Source: CALBPI01 sp038524795
GTDB taxonomy: Bacteria > Pseudomonadota > Gammaproteobacteria > Steroidobacterales > Woeseiaceae
Reading direction: 5' to 3'
Length of the DNA stretch: 64,000 bases
Assembly (NCBI GenBank): GCA_038524795.1
Contig: JBCBIJ010000002.1
Location: 372,001-436,000, forward strand
Positions 1 through 6,988 of the stretch are shown here, piece after piece; the stretch's first letter is position 1, and each line of letters opens with the position of its first letter. The notes under the pieces were generated by a model that was not told the DNA's origin, did not search any database, and saw nothing but the letters and a program-made list of their open reading frames with translations. The position numbers and the translations under genes were made by a program.

Positions 1-1
1 A

Positions 2-1318
2 CTCGTTGCGATCGTGGCCAATGGCCGGCTCGATGCCGCCATGCGTCGCTTGTATTTTGACTACGATACGGCTGCCGAGCAGGAACAGTACTTGTCGCTG
101 CTGTTCAGCGGGTCGCTCGCTTTGATCGTGGCAAGCCTCGGCGTGATGTGTCTTCTCGGGCCCTCGCTTTACAGCACCGTGTTTCCAAATGACGCGATCC
201 GCTTTTTCCCGCTCGGTATCATCGCGCTTGCAACAGCCTGCGCCAACGCGGCGTTGTTGCCCTTATTCGCGTTCCTGCGCAACCGGCGCGCGCTGCGGGA
301 GTATTCGGGCTACTCACTATTCCTGATCATCGCCAATCTCGCACTGCAGGTCGTATTGATCGTGCCGTTCGGGTGGGGCCTGCGCGGTGCGCTTGTCGGC
401 GCCTTGCTGCCGCCCATCACGCTGCTTGTCGTACTGTTCACCACCCGACGCCGTCGGCTGCTGCGTCGACCCGACTGGTCGGCACTCGCACCATCGATCC
501 GCTTTTCATTGCCGCTCATTGCGTTCGCGTGGCTTTACCTGTTCGAGTCACGGCTCGACCGCATCGCGCTCGCGCAGTACTTCGATCTCAATACCGTGGG
601 GGGCTATGGCTTGCTGGCCGCGCTGCTGGGCGTGTGCGGCATGCTGCTGAACGCACTGGACGCGAGCATCCGCCCCTGGCTGTACACAGCGCTGGGTCAG
701 GCAGAGCAACAAGCGCACCATGCCGTCCAGGTGTTTGGCGGCCTCTACATCGCGACGGGTCTGCTGGTGCTCGCGCTCGTGGCCCTGGTCGGGTCGACGC
801 TGGGCCTGCTCACGCGCGATGACACGTATTTGCAGGTTCGCGCCTGGCTGCCGCTGGGCGTCACGGCGCTCGTGCCCATGCTGTTTACGCGTTTCTGGGG
901 GCTGCTTTACCTATACGCAGGACGTACCGTGCGACTCACGTTGTGGACGCTGTGCCGCACGATTGTGACAATCGGCCTGTTAATCGCTTTGACGCCCCGC
1001 TACGGGGTACCCGGTGTCCTCATCGCCCTGCTCGTTTCGCAATGTGCCAATGCCCTGATCTTCCGCGTTGAACTGGCTCGGCTCTCAATGGTGCCTAGTG
1101 GCGATTCCGGGCCCGTCATTCAGGCCGCCGCCTTTGTGGCCGTGATCTGGAGCGCCTGGCTCATCATCGACTCGGCCTACCCGGTTCTCTGGGGCGGCGT
1201 ACAGTGCCTGTCGGTCGGCATTCTGCTCGCCCTGTCGAATAGAACCGCGGTCAAGCAACTGCGCGCGATCGTTGATGCGCATGCACCGGCGGCAAAGCCC
1301 AACGGGGTCGCGTCGTGA
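2..1318 (+). CDS. Polysaccharide flippase-like (MATE/Wzx type) membrane protein, 5'-truncated
   Basis: The frame is open to the left edge, so the N-terminus lies outside the window; 438 codons are visible. The protein is a polytopic membrane protein with about ten hydrophobic segments. Visible features fit O-antigen/oligosaccharide flippases (Wzx, MOP superfamily): an early Ala-Met-Arg-Arg-Leu-Tyr-Phe stretch, repeated paired helices, and a charged loop with an Arg-rich run before an Arg-Phe-Ser-Leu-Pro helix start. Such proteins move lipid-linked sugars across the inner membrane. The stop overlaps the GTG start of the next gene by four bases, so it probably belongs to the same operon as the RibD-like, BchC-like and PTPS-like genes. 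A lipid or saccharide cargo is inferred from family only. Confidence 0.7.
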   Translation, partial: LVAIVANGRLDAAMRRLYFDYDTAAEQEQYLSLLFSGSLALIVASLGVMCLLGPSLYSTVFPNDAIRFFPLGIIALATACANAALLPLFAFLRNRRALREYSGYSLFLIIANLALQVVLIVPFGWGLRGALVGALLPPITLLVVLFTTRRRRLLRRPDWSALAPSIRFSLPLIAFAWLYLFESRLDRIALAQYFDLNTVGGYGLLAALLGVCGMLLNALDASIRPWLYTALGQAEQQAHHAVQVFGGLYIATGLLVLALVALVGSTLGLLTRDDTYLQVRAWLPLGVTALVPMLFTRFWGLLYLYAGRTVRLTLWTLCRTIVTIGLLIALTPRYGVPGVLIALLVSQCANALIFRVELARLSMVPSGDSGPVIQAAAFVAVIWSAWLIIDSAYPVLWGGVQCLSVGILLALSNRTAVKQLRAIVDAHAPAAKPNGVAS

Positions 1319-2247
1319 TACTCGACGAGACGCTTTGGCAGCAGATGCTGGCGCTGCGACAGCAGGCTGCGGGCATCACCGGCCCCGACCGTTGCGTGTG
1401 TTGCACCCCCACGTCGCTTACCGCAACGGATACGACACACATCGACGCCCGAACCCGCGCGGTGATCTGCTGCTCGCCGCAGGCGCCGAGTGGCTGGCAG
1501 TGCGAGACGCTCCTCGAGGCGCGACTCTGGCTCTGGACACGACCCGACTGCGAGCCGGCGTTGCGCCAGGCGCTGCGTATTTATGCCCCGCTGGCACTCG
1601 CGTCCTGGGTCTCGGCAGACCAGTCCTTCGTGCTCGTGCACATGGCGCAGTCGCTTGACGGGCGCGTTTCCACGGTGGCCGGGCACAGCCAGTGGATCGG
1701 CAACGAGGACAACCTGCAGCACGCGCATCGGCTGCGCGCACTGGTGGACGGCGTGCTCGTGGGCGGTAAAACGGCGATCCAGGACAAGCCCCGCCTCAAC
1801 GTGCGACGCGTGAGCGGCAACGATCCAGTCCGCATCCTGCTGAGCGACAGTGAAACGGCACTCGAGGCCCTGCCGCGTGTGCCCGGTATGCGCACGCTTG
1901 TACTGCGCTCGCGCGCTTGCGAAATCCGCGACGCCGAGCAGAGTGATCATGAGGTGCTGCCGTGCACGCGGCGCGACGGCACCATCGATGTGCCTGAGCT
2001 GCTGACCCGGCTCCGCGAGGCAGGTATCCACAGTGTTCTTGTCGAGGGCGGCCCCAAGACGTTTCGTGCATTCCACGAAGCCAATGCTGTCGACTGGCTG
2101 CAACTGCATGTCGCCCCCGTGCTCTTCGGTTCCGGGCACCCCGTGCTCGAGCTGCCCGAAATCACCACCGTTGACGATGCCGTGACGCTAAAGCATCCCG
2201 TGTACACAGTCATGGGCAACGCGTTCATGGTGACGGCCGAGTTGTGA
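1315..2247 (+). CDS. RibD C-terminal-domain (pyrimidine reductase/DHFR-fold) protein
   Basis: The GTG start overlaps the upstream stop (GTGA) and the end overlaps the next start in the same way. Residues about 105-310 match the RibD_C fold: Ser-Leu-Asp-Gly-Arg near residue 115, an NADPH-binding His-Arg-Leu-Arg...Gly-Gly-Lys-Thr-Ala segment, Leu-Asn-Val-Arg, and the late Val-Glu-Gly-Gly-Pro motif. RibD_C enzymes reduce the ribosyl chain of a pyrimidine made from GTP. The first ~100 residues are not the usual CMP-type deaminase domain: no HAE or PCxxC motif is visible. It is therefore not the canonical bifunctional riboflavin enzyme. Context with a PTPS homologue suggests reduction of a GTP-derived heterocycle, but the substrate is unknown. 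Confidence 0.75.
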   Translation: MILDETLWQQMLALRQQAAGITGPDRCVCCTPTSLTATDTTHIDARTRAVICCSPQAPSGWQCETLLEARLWLWTRPDCEPALRQALRIYAPLALASWVSADQSFVLVHMAQSLDGRVSTVAGHSQWIGNEDNLQHAHRLRALVDGVLVGGKTAIQDKPRLNVRRVSGNDPVRILLSDSETALEALPRVPGMRTLVLRSRACEIRDAEQSDHEVLPCTRRDGTIDVPELLTRLREAGIHSVLVEGGPKTFRAFHEANAVDWLQLHVAPVLFGSGHPVLELPEITTVDDAVTLKHPVYTVMGNAFMVTAEL

Positions 2248-3197
2248 GCCGCGCGCTCTGGCACCTCGACGCGACGCATTCCGAGCTGCGTCGCGTGTCG
2301 CGCGACGGTGCGGCCAAGGGCATCGCCGTTCAAGCGCGCTACTCGATGATCTCGACAGGCACCGAACGACTCGTGGCCTGCGGCAAAGTACCGACCACAG
2401 CGTACGACGCCATGTCGGCGCCCCACACAGACGGACACTTCGGCTTTCCCATCAAGTACGGCTACTCGCTCGTGGGCCATGACCCCGACGGACGCGCGGT
2501 GCACTGCCTGCACCCGCACCAGTCGACGGCCTGGGTAGCTGCTGAAGACCTCGTAGCGCTACCCGAAGGCGCACCCCTCGAACGCATGGCGCTCGCGAGC
2601 AATTTGGAGACCGCCCTCAACGCGGTTTGGGACGCTCCGCCTCAGACAGGCAGCGCCGTCCTCGTCTGCGGTTTCGGCAGCGTCGGCGCCTTGCTCGCAT
2701 TGACGCTTCGACTGCTTCACGACTGCGATGTCGTCGTCGTCGAGCACGCACCCTGGCGTGCCGCGCTGGCACGCGATATCGGCTTTGAGGTCGTGACCGA
2801 CAACGCGACGCAAGCCAGAAGTTTCGAACTCCTGTTCCACACGACAGGCACGGCGAACGGACTGCAATGGTGCCTGGATCACGCGGACTTCGAAGCACGC
2901 ATTGTGGAGTTGAGCTGGTACGGCAACGATCCGGTTCGCCTGACACTTGGCGATCGATTCCACTACAACCGGCTGCGCATCCTGAGCTCGCAAGTTGGGC
3001 ACGTGGCGGTCCCGCAGCGCGAGACCCTAAGTCATCGTGACCGTCGCGCGGCCGCCATCGATCTGCTCACCGATCCGGTGTTCGACGGCATTCCCCGAAC
3101 GCGCGTACCGTTCGAGGATGCACCCCGGTTTTTTGAGACCTTGCGCGCTGGGCCCCTGCCCGACGGGCTGGTTTGGATCATCGACTACGGAGGCTAG
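2244..3197 (+). CDS. BchC-like medium-chain dehydrogenase/reductase
   Basis: 317-residue MDR-family oxidoreductase starting at a GTG that overlaps the RibD-like stop. An Ile-Ser-Thr-Gly-Thr-Glu-Arg motif near residue 35 is typical of the BchC (bacteriochlorophyllide dehydrogenase) branch. A Rossmann fingerprint Gly-Phe-Gly-Ser-Val-Gly lies near residue 145. The Cys and His that bind catalytic zinc in alcohol dehydrogenases are replaced (Ser/Thr, and Tyr in Gly-Tyr-Ser-Leu-Val-Gly), so it is probably zinc-independent at that site. No photosynthesis genes surround it, so a role in bacteriochlorophyll synthesis is unlikely. It more likely oxidises or reduces an intermediate of the neighbouring pterin-like pathway; this is inference. 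Confidence 0.7.
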   Translation: MSRALWHLDATHSELRRVSRDGAAKGIAVQARYSMISTGTERLVACGKVPTTAYDAMSAPHTDGHFGFPIKYGYSLVGHDPDGRAVHCLHPHQSTAWVAAEDLVALPEGAPLERMALASNLETALNAVWDAPPQTGSAVLVCGFGSVGALLALTLRLLHDCDVVVVEHAPWRAALARDIGFEVVTDNATQARSFELLFHTTGTANGLQWCLDHADFEARIVELSWYGNDPVRLTLGDRFHYNRLRILSSQVGHVAVPQRETLSHRDRRAAAIDLLTDPVFDGIPRTRVPFEDAPRFFETLRAGPLPDGLVWIIDYGG

Positions 3198-3200
3198 GCC

Positions 3201-3584
3201 ATGTACTCAGTCAAAGTTCGCGATTCCGTGATGATCGCGCACTCACTCGACGACCCGTTTTTCGGTCCCGCGCAGCGCTTGCACGGCGCCACGTTTGTCG
3301 TCGATGTGAGTTTTCTCTCGCCGACGCTCAACGAGTACAACGTGGTTATCGACATTGGGCACGCACGCGACACCGTATCGGCTGTGCTCGACGGCCTGCG
3401 TTACCGCAACCTCGACGAGCTGCCCGAGTTTGCAGGCGTGCTGTCCACCGCCGAACACGTCGCGCGGCACATTCATGACGCCGTGAAGGCGCGGCTCGCA
3501 GACGGCTTCGCGGGCGACCTCGAGGTCACGCTGCGCGAAACGCATGACGCCTGGGCCAGCTATTCCGGGGCACAACGGCGCTAA
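3201..3584 (+). CDS. Divergent 6-pyruvoyltetrahydropterin synthase/QueD-family protein
   Basis: 127-residue T-fold protein starting 3 bases after the dehydrogenase stop. It aligns with QueD/PTPS: His14 (Ala-His), Leu-His28-Gly, a mid segment resembling Asn-Leu-Asp-Glu-Leu-Pro followed by Thr-Ala-Glu-His, and the C-terminal Arg-Glu113-Thr-His motif that binds the pterin. The usual third zinc ligand of His-Gly-His is Ala30, and no catalytic Cys is present before the LHG motif. I recall this Leu-His-Gly-Ala-Thr-Phe form as a distinct subfamily found beside BchC-like dehydrogenases in other proteobacteria, so it is more likely specialised than decayed. The reaction is not known; a role in queuosine synthesis is doubtful. 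Confidence 0.75.
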   Translation: MYSVKVRDSVMIAHSLDDPFFGPAQRLHGATFVVDVSFLSPTLNEYNVVIDIGHARDTVSAVLDGLRYRNLDELPEFAGVLSTAEHVARHIHDAVKARLADGFAGDLEVTLRETHDAWASYSGAQRR

Positions 3585-3589
3585 GCACT

Positions 3590-4324
3590 ATGATTCGCGT
3601 CCACGCCACGCTGCACAAGTGTCTGACGATGTACTACCTGCGCGTGATGCGTGGCGCGCTCAATCGTCCCTGGCGCCGGCCGCAATTTGATCACGTCGAG
3701 AGTATTCAGGGCCTGTTCTACAACCGGCTCCACGACCTGCGCGTCATCTCCTGCAGCGGCTTTGCCGTCGACACGACGCGTCTGGGCGAAGACTTTCGCA
3801 TCGTGCGATTCGTGCGCGACCCGCGGGACCTCATCGTTTCTGGCTACTTCTACCACCGCCGTGGCGCTGAGCCCTGGTTTCGCTTCCGTGGACCGACCGA
3901 CGCGTACTGGAGCGCGATCAACGGCCGGGTGCCGGCAGCCATGCCCGACGACCTGACCTATGCAGAATACCTGGAGTCGCTGAGTGTTGAAGACGGTTTG
4001 CTGGCCGAGATCGAATTTCGCGCCGCGCATCTTGAGTCGTTGCGCGATTGGCCTCGGGACGACCGAATTCGTCTCTACCGCTACGAGTCGATTCTCGGCA
4101 ACGAGCGCGAGACGTTTGAGGACATCGCTGACTTCTACGAACTGTCGCGCGGCGAGAAGGCGCGGATGAGCAGACTTGCCCACCGGTTCAGAAGCGCGCG
4201 CCGAACCGACGATCCCCACATTCGTGACCCGCGACCGGGGCAGTGGCAGGCGCATTTCACCCCGCGCGTCACGCAGCACTTCGACGGCGAATATGGCGAC
4301 CTGATTCCGTTGCTTGGGTATTGA
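3590..4324 (+). CDS. Sulfotransferase-family protein
   Basis: 244 residues, starting 5 bases after the PTPS-like stop, last gene of the cluster. The N-terminal His-Lys-Cys-Leu-Thr segment occupies the place of the PAPS 5'-phosphosulfate loop. Arg-Phe-Val-Arg-Asp-Pro-Arg-Asp-Leu near residue 80 is the 3'-phosphate-binding motif, and the C-terminus carries the Arg-x-Gly-x-Trp-x-x-x-Phe signature of sulfotransferases. The predicted activity is transfer of sulfate from PAPS to a hydroxyl or amino group in the cytoplasm. The substrate is unknown; the adjacent flippase and redox genes suggest a decorated lipid or saccharide head group. Confidence 0.7.
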   Translation: MIRVHATLHKCLTMYYLRVMRGALNRPWRRPQFDHVESIQGLFYNRLHDLRVISCSGFAVDTTRLGEDFRIVRFVRDPRDLIVSGYFYHRRGAEPWFRFRGPTDAYWSAINGRVPAAMPDDLTYAEYLESLSVEDGLLAEIEFRAAHLESLRDWPRDDRIRLYRYESILGNERETFEDIADFYELSRGEKARMSRLAHRFRSARRTDDPHIRDPRPGQWQAHFTPRVTQHFDGEYGDLIPLLGY

Positions 4325-4354
4325 TCCAGGCTCGGCTCAATTGGCCGCAAAAAG

Positions 4355-4445
<91 letters not shown>

Positions 4446-4472
4446 GAATCTTGTCACTTCAGGGATTGATTC

Positions 4473-4540
4473 GAATCGGCTTAAGCCGATTCTCACCCCT
4501 TCGGGGCGCCCTGCGGGCGTCCAAAACGCGATGCGTTTTG
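4473..4540. repeat. Array of four consecutive palindromes beside the tRNA-Ser fragment
   Basis: Four inverted repeats follow one another: a perfect 20-base palindrome (4473-4492), CCCC-TTC-GGGG (4496-4506), CGCCC-TGC-GGGCG (4507-4519) and an 8-base stem CAAAACGC/GCGTTTTG (4522-4540). The last abuts the truncation point of the tRNA copy. This resembles REP-like or tRNA-associated spacer repeats. It could end or process the transcript of the truncated copy; a run of T after a stem is lacking. Confidence 0.7.
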
Positions 4541-4613
4541 TCGAACCCCCGGTGCGGTATCACCGCACACTCGCTTTCCAGGCGAGCACCTTAAACCACT
4601 CAGCCACCTCTCC
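4541..4613 (-). pseudogene. Truncated tRNA-Ser(GGA) copy lacking its 3' end
   Basis: Identical to the intact tRNA from the first acceptor base to the T loop, but the 3' T-stem strand, acceptor 3' strand and CCA are missing, replaced by a palindromic CAAAACGC stem. It lies 5' of the intact gene in transcription order and shares the ten upstream bases, so both may be transcribed. It cannot fold a complete acceptor stem, so it is a pseudo-tRNA. Confidence 0.85.
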
Positions 4614-4638
4614 GAATCTTGTCCCCGAACGCCGCGAA

Positions 4639-4905
4639 TCAGTCGGCGCCGTCTTCGCCTTCCCCTTCCTCAAAATAGAGCGGCGGCCTTTCGAGGCAGC
4701 TCTGATCGACGTCGGGCGGCGTCGATGCCGCAGGAATATCCAACCTGGCCTCGGGCGGCAACGCATCATAGCCCTCAGGCACCTCGATCGGTTGGGCTTC
4801 TAAGGCACGCTGGTAATCGACGCGAGTTTCGCAGGGGTTGGCCGTGCCGCAGCCGCCGAGCACCATCCCGGCCAGGGCCAGGGCAAAAAACTGGATTCGT
4901 TGCAT
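4639..4905 (-). CDS. Small lipoprotein downstream of dapA, BamC-N-terminus-like
   Basis: 88 residues. Signal peptide with lipobox Leu-Gly-Gly-Cys (Cys19). The mature part is short, acidic and Pro-rich with no predicted globular domain. The start overlaps the dapA stop by one base (TAATG), so the two genes are translationally coupled. In many gammaproteobacteria dapA is followed by bamC, whose unstructured N-terminal segment binds BamD. The pattern here (Tyr-x-x-Ala-Leu-Glu-Ala-x-Pro-Ile-x-Val-Pro, later Leu-x-Ile-Pro) resembles that segment, while the two helix-grip domains of BamC are absent. The BamC link is inference from position and pattern; the lipoprotein call is firm. Confidence 0.75.
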   Translation of the reverse strand: MQRIQFFALALAGMVLGGCGTANPCETRVDYQRALEAQPIEVPEGYDALPPEARLDIPAASTPPDVDQSCLERPPLYFEEGEGEDGAD

Positions 4906-5780
4906 TACTTTAAGTCCGCGTTCTTGAGCGCTGTTATGACTTGGGCGTGCCGGTCTTCGGCGAGAGGCACCAGGGGCAGTCGCAGAGACCCATCACCGTA
5001 GCCGAGCTCGCTCAGGGCCCACTTGACGGGAATAGGATTCGACTCCGCGAACATCGCCTCGTTCAATGCGGCCAGACGCGCGTCGATAATGTGTGCGCCC
5101 TTCTTATCACCACCACAGGCGAGCTCGCAGAGCTCAGCCATAAGCGCTGGCGCGACATTGGCCGTGACACTCACCACGCCGTGGCCGCCGCGCAGCATGA
5201 ACTCACAGCTCGTGAAATCATCGCCGCTGAAATACAAGAAGTCATCCGGACACGCCGCTTGCTGCGCCTCAAGCCGCTCGATGTCGCCCGTGGCGTCTTT
5301 GATGGCCACAATGCGCGGATGCGCGGCGAGTTCCGCCAGCGTCTCTGGCAGCAAGTCACTCTGCGTGCGACCGGGCACGTTGTAGAGCATGACGGGCTTG
5401 GAGACAGCATCGGCAATCGCGGTGAAGTGCGCAGCCAGCCCGCGTTGGGGCGGCTTGTTGTAGTACGGCGCCACGAGTAGAAAACCGTCGACGCCATCGA
5501 TGTCCGTCGCCTGGGACAAATCGATACTCTGGGCCGTCGAGTTGGAACCCGTGCCCGCAATGATCTGCATACGACCCGCATTGAACGCAATCGAACGGCG
5601 CACGAGTTCGGCGTGCTCATCACGTGTCAACGTCGCCGACTCGCCCGTGGTGCCGCCGACAACGAGACCCGCCGTCCCCGACTGGGCGTGCATATCGATC
5701 AGGCGCTCGAGCGCGTCGTAATCGATCTCGCCACCGTCGATGAACGGCGTCGTGATCGCGACGTAACTGCCTGAAAACAT
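4905..5780 (-). CDS. dapA: 4-hydroxy-tetrahydrodipicolinate synthase
   Basis: 291 residues, the usual length. Condenses pyruvate with aspartate semialdehyde, the first committed step of lysine and diaminopimelate synthesis in the cytoplasm. The active-site set is complete and at E. coli-like positions: Thr44-Thr45, Tyr133, Arg138 and Schiff-base Lys161 in Ala-Ile-Lys-Asp-Ala-Thr-Gly. It is divergent from gcvR and followed directly by the small lipoprotein, mirroring the dapA-bamC order of E. coli. Confidence 0.97.
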   Translation of the reverse strand: MFSGSYVAITTPFIDGGEIDYDALERLIDMHAQSGTAGLVVGGTTGESATLTRDEHAELVRRSIAFNAGRMQIIAGTGSNSTAQSIDLSQATDIDGVDGFLLVAPYYNKPPQRGLAAHFTAIADAVSKPVMLYNVPGRTQSDLLPETLAELAAHPRIVAIKDATGDIERLEAQQAACPDDFLYFSGDDFTSCEFMLRGGHGVVSVTANVAPALMAELCELACGGDKKGAHIIDARLAALNEAMFAESNPIPVKWALSELGYGDGSLRLPLVPLAEDRHAQVITALKNADLK

Positions 5781-5901
5781 GCGGGGCTCCGCGCCAAAAA
5801 GGTGCGAAAGTGTATCTGCTGACCCAGCTTCGCGGCAAGCGGCTTTCCGCGTACAATGGTGGGTCTTTTATTGCACAGGCCCCAGGGGGCCATTAGTGCC
5901 T

Positions 5902-6432
5902 ATGTCACAGCTTCTCGTCATCTCAGCGATGGGCCAGGACCGCGCCGGCGTGGTCCACGAGGTCGCCGAGGTCATCCGCCGCAATGAGGGCAATATCCTC
6001 GAGAGCCGCATGGCCACGCTGGGCAGTGAATTCGCCATGCTGCTGCTTGTGTCGGGCCACTGGCACACGATAAGCAAGCTCGAGGCTGCGCTCGAGACGC
6101 TCGCGACGGCCAGCGAGCTGTCCATCACGATTCGCCAGACGCGCCACAAGCCCGCCGGTGAGCCCCTGATCCCCTACGCGGTCGACGTCATTTGCCTGGA
6201 CCAGGAAGGTATTGTGTCGAACGTATCCGGTTTTCTGGCCAGCCGTGGCGTCGAAATCGCAGAGCTCTCCACGCGCAGCTACCCGGCAGCCCACACGGGT
6301 GCGCCCATGTTCAGTATCCAGGCAACGGTCAGTGTTCCCGGCAGCCTCTCGATCGCCCAGATGCGCGAAGAGTTCCTGCAGTTCTGTGACCACATGAACA
6401 TCGACGGCATCCTGGAACCCATCAAGACCTGA
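5902..6432 (+). CDS. gcvR: Glycine cleavage system transcriptional repressor, tandem ACT domains
   Basis: 176 residues from ATG 5902; a GTG at 5896 is in frame and sits closer to the purine-rich GGGGG at 5885-5889, so it may be used. Two ACT domains (about 3-80 and 90-170) with typical starts Val-Ile-Ser-Ala-x-Gly-x-Asp-Arg and Asp-x-Glu-Gly-Ile-Val. In E. coli GcvR binds GcvA and blocks activation of gcvTHP when glycine is scarce. A TACAAT -10-like hexamer lies at 5852-5857 with only a weak -35. Position between dapA and bcp matches enterobacterial synteny. Confidence 0.9.
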   Translation: MSQLLVISAMGQDRAGVVHEVAEVIRRNEGNILESRMATLGSEFAMLLLVSGHWHTISKLEAALETLATASELSITIRQTRHKPAGEPLIPYAVDVICLDQEGIVSNVSGFLASRGVEIAELSTRSYPAAHTGAPMFSIQATVSVPGSLSIAQMREEFLQFCDHMNIDGILEPIKT

Positions 6433-6460
6433 ATCCCCAATCCCATCGGAGACCCCCCCA

Positions 6461-6943
6461 ATGAGCGGACCTGCGCTGAATCGCGTCGTCAAAGACTTCA
6501 AGGCCCCTGCCACGAGTGACACCGAGGTACACCTGAAAGGCCTGCGTGGCACCCAGGTGGTGCTGTACTTCTACCCCAAGGACAACACTCCGGGTTGTAC
6601 GAACGAAAGCGTCGATTTTTCTCAGTTGAACGGTAAGTTCAAGCGCGCTAACGGGGTCATTTTTGGTATCTCGCGCGACTCGCTTGCATCCCACGAGAAG
6701 TTCAAAGCGAAATACGAGATGCCCTTCGAGCTGATCTCGGACCCGGATGAATCGTTGTGCCAGTACTTCGACGTGATCAAGGAAAAGAACATGTATGGCC
6801 GCAAGGTCATGGGTGTGGAGCGCTCAACGTTCCTGATCGGCGCCGACGGCAAGCTGGCCGAGGAATGGCGCAAAGTGAAGGTCAAGGGTCACGCCGAAGC
6901 TGTCCTCGAGTCCGCCAAAGCGCTGAACAAGGGCGCCAAATAG
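6461..6943 (+). CDS. bcp: Thioredoxin-dependent peroxiredoxin, Bcp/PrxQ family
   Basis: 160 residues, reduces hydroperoxides in the cytoplasm. The peroxidatic Cys46 lies in Tyr-Pro-Lys-Asp-Asn-Thr-Pro-Gly-Cys-Thr. The resolving Cys five residues further on in E. coli Bcp is absent here (Asn-Glu-Ser-Val-Asp follows), leaving one other Cys in Ser-Leu-Cys-Gln-Tyr, so it may work as a 1-Cys or alternative-resolving enzyme. It follows gcvR by 28 bases with a GGAGA ribosome site, probably in the same transcript. Confidence 0.94.
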   Translation: MSGPALNRVVKDFKAPATSDTEVHLKGLRGTQVVLYFYPKDNTPGCTNESVDFSQLNGKFKRANGVIFGISRDSLASHEKFKAKYEMPFELISDPDESLCQYFDVIKEKNMYGRKVMGVERSTFLIGADGKLAEEWRKVKVKGHAEAVLESAKALNKGAK

Positions 6944-6988
6944 GCGCGCTTGCTGGGGAACGCGCGCTTTGTGGCAGGGTCTGAGGCG

